Position numbers and translations under genes: made by a program | In this document: one piece after another, positions 18,391 to 21,298 of the stretch | Layout: every line of letters begins with the position of its first letter | How positions within the stretch are numbered: the stretch's first letter is position 1 | The notes under the pieces: model-generated | What the model was told of the DNA's origin: nothing | What the model saw: the letters and a program-made list of their open reading frames with translations, nothing else | Databases searched by the model: none | Source of the DNA: DASSKA01 sp035765755 | Lineage (GTDB): Bacteria > Actinomycetota > Actinomycetes > Propionibacteriales > Nocardioidaceae | Direction of reading: 5' to 3' | Length of the DNA stretch: 21,298 bases | Assembly (NCBI GenBank): GCA_035765755.1 | Contig: DASTWW010000010.1 | Location: forward strand, 1-21,298

Positions 18391-21298
18391 TGAGCCGCTC
18401 CGTCCTCGAGGTCCCTGCCCACCCAGACCCCAGGTTCCGGACCAGGCCGGTAGCCCGGGACAAGGTCAACGTCAAGGGCTTGGAGTCGCACCTGCGCCGG
18501 CACGTGGCCGGCGAGGTGCGCTTCGACGCCGGGACCCTGGCGATGTACGCCAACGACGCCTCCAACTTCCGGCAGGTGCCTATCGGGGTGGTCATCCCGG
18601 AGACCCTCGACGACGTGGTGGAGACGCACAGGGCGTGCCACAAGTACGGCGCGCCGGTCCTGTGCCGCGGCGGAGGCACCAGCCTGTCGGGGGAGACGGT
18701 GAACGTCGCCGTGGTGATCGACTTCTCGAAGTACCTCACCGACATCGAGGACGTCGACGTGAAGGCGCGCACCGTCACCGCCGAGACCGGTGTGATCAAC
18801 GAGCAGCTGAACAAGCACACCGGGAAGCAGGGGCTGGTCTTCGGGCCGGACCCGTCCACCCACTCGCGCTGCACGATCGGCGGGAACATCGGCAACAACT
18901 CCTGCGGGATCCACTCGGTGCAGGCGCACCTCTACGGGCCCGGCCCGCGCACCAGCGACAACACCGACGCGCTCGAGGTGGTCACCTATGACGGGGAGCG
19001 GTTCTGGGTCGGCGTCGACGAGGAGGACAGCCTCGACGAGATCGTCGCCGCCGGCGGGCGGAAGGGCGAGATCTACGCGAAGCTGCGCGACCTCCGCGAC
19101 ACGTACGCCGAGGACATCCGGGCCGGGTTCCAGTCCGTCGAGGAGCTGCCCCGGCGGGTGTCCGGCTACAACCTCGACGAGCTGCTGCCGGAGCGCGGGT
19201 TCAACGTGGCCCGCGCGCTGGTCGGCACGGAGAGCACCTGTGCGACCGTGCTCCGGGCCCGGCTCAAGCTCACCCCGGCGCTGCTGGAGCGCACGCTCGT
19301 CGTCGTGGAGTACGACTCCCTGGTCGAGGCCGCGGCGCACATCGAAGAGATCCTGCGCTGGAAGCCGATCGGCCTGGAGGCCCTCGACCACACCCTGATC
19401 GAGGACCAGCAGGCCGAGCACATGCACCTCGAAGGCCTGAAACAGCTGCCGCGGCGTGGCGGTGAGCATGCCTGGCTGCTGGTCCAGTTCGGTTCAGACG
19501 ACCCCGAGGAGTCGGTCAAGACCGCCCAGCACTTCAAGGAGTTCCTGTGCGGGGAGCTCGGGTACGCCGAGGACCGGGTGGTCACCGCCAAGAGCAAGCA
19601 GGAGGGCGGAGACAGCCAGACGCTGTGGTCGATCCGGGAGGGCGGCCTCGGCTCGACAGCGTTCCCGCCCGGCCAGCCGGACCACTGGCCCGGCTGGGAG
19701 GACTCCGCGGTGCCGCCCGCCAAGGTCGCCGACTACGTCCGGGACCTCAAAGCGCTCTACGCCAAGCACGGGCTTCGCGGCGCGATGTACGGCCACCTGG
19801 GGGAGGGCTGTATCCACTCTCGGATCAGCTTCGACCTACGCACGGCGGAGGGTCTGCGCACCTACCGGTCGTTCCTGGAGGAGGCCACCGACCTGGTGGT
19901 GTCCTACGGCGGGTCACTGTCCGGTGAGCACGGGGACGGCCAGCAGCGCGCCGAGTTCCTGGAGAAGCAGTTCGGGCCGCGGCTCATGGAGGCGATGCGC
20001 GAGTTCAAGACCATCTGGGACCCGGACTGGAAGATGAACCCGGGCAAGGTCGTGGACGCGTACCGGATCGACGACAACCTGAAGCTCGGCACCGACTACA
20101 ACCCACCGCGGCCGAAGCTGCAGATGGCCTACGAGCAGGACGACGGGGACTTCTCCCACGCGGCGCTGCGGTGCGTCGGCGTCGGCAAGTGCCGGGTCCC
20201 GGAGCCGCAGCAGACGATGTGCCCCAGCTTCCAGGTCACCCGCGAGGAGAAGCACACCACCCGCGGTCGTGCCCGGCTGCTGTTCGAGATGCTTCGTGGC
20301 GAGGTCATCAAGGACGGTTGGCAGTCGCGGGAGGTCGCCGACGCCCTCGACCTGTGCCTGGCCTGCAAGGGCTGCACGAGCGACTGTCCGGTGCACGTCG
20401 ACATGCCGTCGTACAAGGCGGAGTTCCGCTACCACCACTACCGCTCCATGAAGCGGTGGCGGCCGCGGCACGCCTACGCGATGGGCTTCATCGACCAGGC
20501 GTCCCGGATCGCGGCCCGGATGCCTGGCGTGGTCAACGCGATCACCCAGACGCCAGGCGTGCGGCTGCTGCCCAAGCTGGCCGGCGGGCTGGACCGGCAC
20601 CGGAAGCTGCCCAAGTTCGCCCCGGTCACCTTGCAGCAGTGGTTCGCCGACCGCGGCGGCACCACCAACCCGAACGGGCCGCGAGTGGTGCTGTTCCCGG
20701 ACACGTTCAACAACCACCTGCACACCGACGTGGGCGTCGCCTGCGTGGAGGCCATCGAGGCTGCCGGCTGGCAGGTCGTGATGCCCTCGGGGCACGTGTG
20801 CTGCGGTCGGCCGCTCTACGACTACGGCTTCCTCGACACCGCCCGGACGTACCTGTCCAACGTGCTCGAGGTGCTCCGGGACGACGTGCGCGCGGGCACT
20901 CCCGTGGTCGGCATGGAGCCGAGCTGCCTGGCGGTGTTCAAGGAGGAGCTGACCTCGATGCTGCCTCACGACGACGACGCGCACCGGCTCGCCCGGAACG
21001 CCTACCACTTCGGGGAGTTCTTCGACACCTTCGGCATCGACGTGCCGAAGCTGCACGGCACGGCGCTGGTGTGGACGCACTGCCACCAGCGGGCGACCGG
21101 GGGGCCGCAGTCCGAGCAGCAGGTGCTGGAGCGGATGGGGCTCTCCACGGAGCCGGTCAGCGGCGGCTGCTGCGGGCTCGCCGGGTCCTGGGGCTTCGAG
21201 AGTGGCAAGTTCGGCATCTCCATGGACTGCGGCGAGCAGGCGCTGCTGCCCGCCGTGCGCCACGCCGACCCGGACACGCTGGTGGTCGCCGACGGCTT
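18390..21298 (+). CDS. FAD-linked and Fe-S 2-hydroxyacid dehydrogenase (YdiJ / D-lactate dehydrogenase type), 3' end beyond window
   Basis: At least 969 residues are present, and the frame is still open at the window edge; related proteins are about 1000 long, so little is missing. It starts in TGATG, overlapping the ThDP gene by one base. Domains in order: FAD-binding-4/PCMH (about 40-280; RGGGTSLSGETVN and GGNIGNNSCGIHS), FAD-oxidase C-terminal domain (about 300-570; MYGHLGEGCIHSRISF and SGEHGDGQQR), a two-cluster ferredoxin part (C595, C601 and C611, then C656-x2-C659-x2-C662-x3-C666-P), and a CCG cysteine-rich domain (C804-C805-G and C927-C928-G). Enzymes of this architecture oxidise D-2-hydroxyacids such as D-lactate or D-2-hydroxyglutarate and pass electrons to the respiratory chain. 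With the ThDP enzyme, a D-2-hydroxyacid to 2-oxoacid to decarboxylated product route is likely. Confidence 0.9.
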   Translation, partial: MSRSVLEVPAHPDPRFRTRPVARDKVNVKGLESHLRRHVAGEVRFDAGTLAMYANDASNFRQVPIGVVIPETLDDVVETHRACHKYGAPVLCRGGGTSLSGETVNVAVVIDFSKYLTDIEDVDVKARTVTAETGVINEQLNKHTGKQGLVFGPDPSTHSRCTIGGNIGNNSCGIHSVQAHLYGPGPRTSDNTDALEVVTYDGERFWVGVDEEDSLDEIVAAGGRKGEIYAKLRDLRDTYAEDIRAGFQSVEELPRRVSGYNLDELLPERGFNVARALVGTESTCATVLRARLKLTPALLERTLVVVEYDSLVEAAAHIEEILRWKPIGLEALDHTLIEDQQAEHMHLEGLKQLPRRGGEHAWLLVQFGSDDPEESVKTAQHFKEFLCGELGYAEDRVVTAKSKQEGGDSQTLWSIREGGLGSTAFPPGQPDHWPGWEDSAVPPAKVADYVRDLKALYAKHGLRGAMYGHLGEGCIHSRISFDLRTAEGLRTYRSFLEEATDLVVSYGGSLSGEHGDGQQRAEFLEKQFGPRLMEAMREFKTIWDPDWKMNPGKVVDAYRIDDNLKLGTDYNPPRPKLQMAYEQDDGDFSHAALRCVGVGKCRVPEPQQTMCPSFQVTREEKHTTRGRARLLFEMLRGEVIKDGWQSREVADALDLCLACKGCTSDCPVHVDMPSYKAEFRYHHYRSMKRWRPRHAYAMGFIDQASRIAARMPGVVNAITQTPGVRLLPKLAGGLDRHRKLPKFAPVTLQQWFADRGGTTNPNGPRVVLFPDTFNNHLHTDVGVACVEAIEAAGWQVVMPSGHVCCGRPLYDYGFLDTARTYLSNVLEVLRDDVRAGTPVVGMEPSCLAVFKEELTSMLPHDDDAHRLARNAYHFGEFFDTFGIDVPKLHGTALVWTHCHQRATGGPQSEQQVLERMGLSTEPVSGGCCGLAGSWGFESGKFGISMDCGEQALLPAVRHADPDTLVVADG

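Noticed and set aside
1..21298. tRNA, rRNA, CRISPR arrays, insertion sequences or attachment sites
   Set aside because: I looked in the gaps and found no cloverleaf-like sequence, repeat-spacer pattern, transposase or terminal inverted repeats.

Overview
The window is high-GC DNA (clear G/C bias at third codon positions, many GTG starts). It carries genes typical of a free-living actinomycete: an L-lysine 6-transaminase of the mycobacterial type, an IdeR/DtxR-type iron box, a GTG start directly at a -10 spaced for leaderless transcription, and Tat and lipoprotein export signals. An actinobacterial chromosome (Nocardioides/Streptomyces-like soil organism) is the best guess; the genus cannot be fixed from sequence alone. 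There are no IS elements, phage genes, CRISPR arrays or RNA genes that I can support.

Region 1 (about 1-9256, + strand) is one tightly packed operon. A complete polyamine-type ABC importer comes first (ATPase, lipoprotein binding protein, two permeases). It is followed by L-lysine 6-transaminase (lat), an aldehyde dehydrogenase fitting aminoadipate-semialdehyde/piperideine-6-carboxylate dehydrogenase, and a 721-residue fusion of the alpha and beta halves of a thiamine-diphosphate 2-oxoacid dehydrogenase E1. Read together, this looks like import of an amine or amino acid, removal of the epsilon amino group of lysine, oxidation to 2-aminoadipate and, by inference, decarboxylation of 2-oxoadipate. 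The only internal regulatory-looking spot is an AT-rich inverted repeat around the lat start.

Region 2 (about 9257-12000) holds single housekeeping or accessory genes: a two-domain GNAT acetyltransferase with a probable leaderless start, a RimJ-like GNAT, and on the - strand a DinB/DUF664 protein overlapped by a small membrane protein gene.

Region 3 (12068-15375, + strand) is a full EfeUOB iron-uptake operon (FTR1 permease, cupredoxin-M75 lipoprotein, Tat-exported DyP peroxidase) behind two IdeR-like boxes spaced 20 bp apart.

Region 4 (15381-21298) has a - strand enolase-superfamily enzyme with the complete mandelate-racemase catalytic set. It is divergent from a + strand pair sharing one base: a pyruvate-oxidase-like ThDP enzyme and a YdiJ-like FAD/Fe-S dehydrogenase running off the window end. 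Racemase or dehydratase, 2-hydroxyacid dehydrogenase and 2-oxoacid-cleaving ThDP enzyme resemble the logic of the mandelate pathway. This is the most interesting functional hypothesis here, along with the lysine operon.
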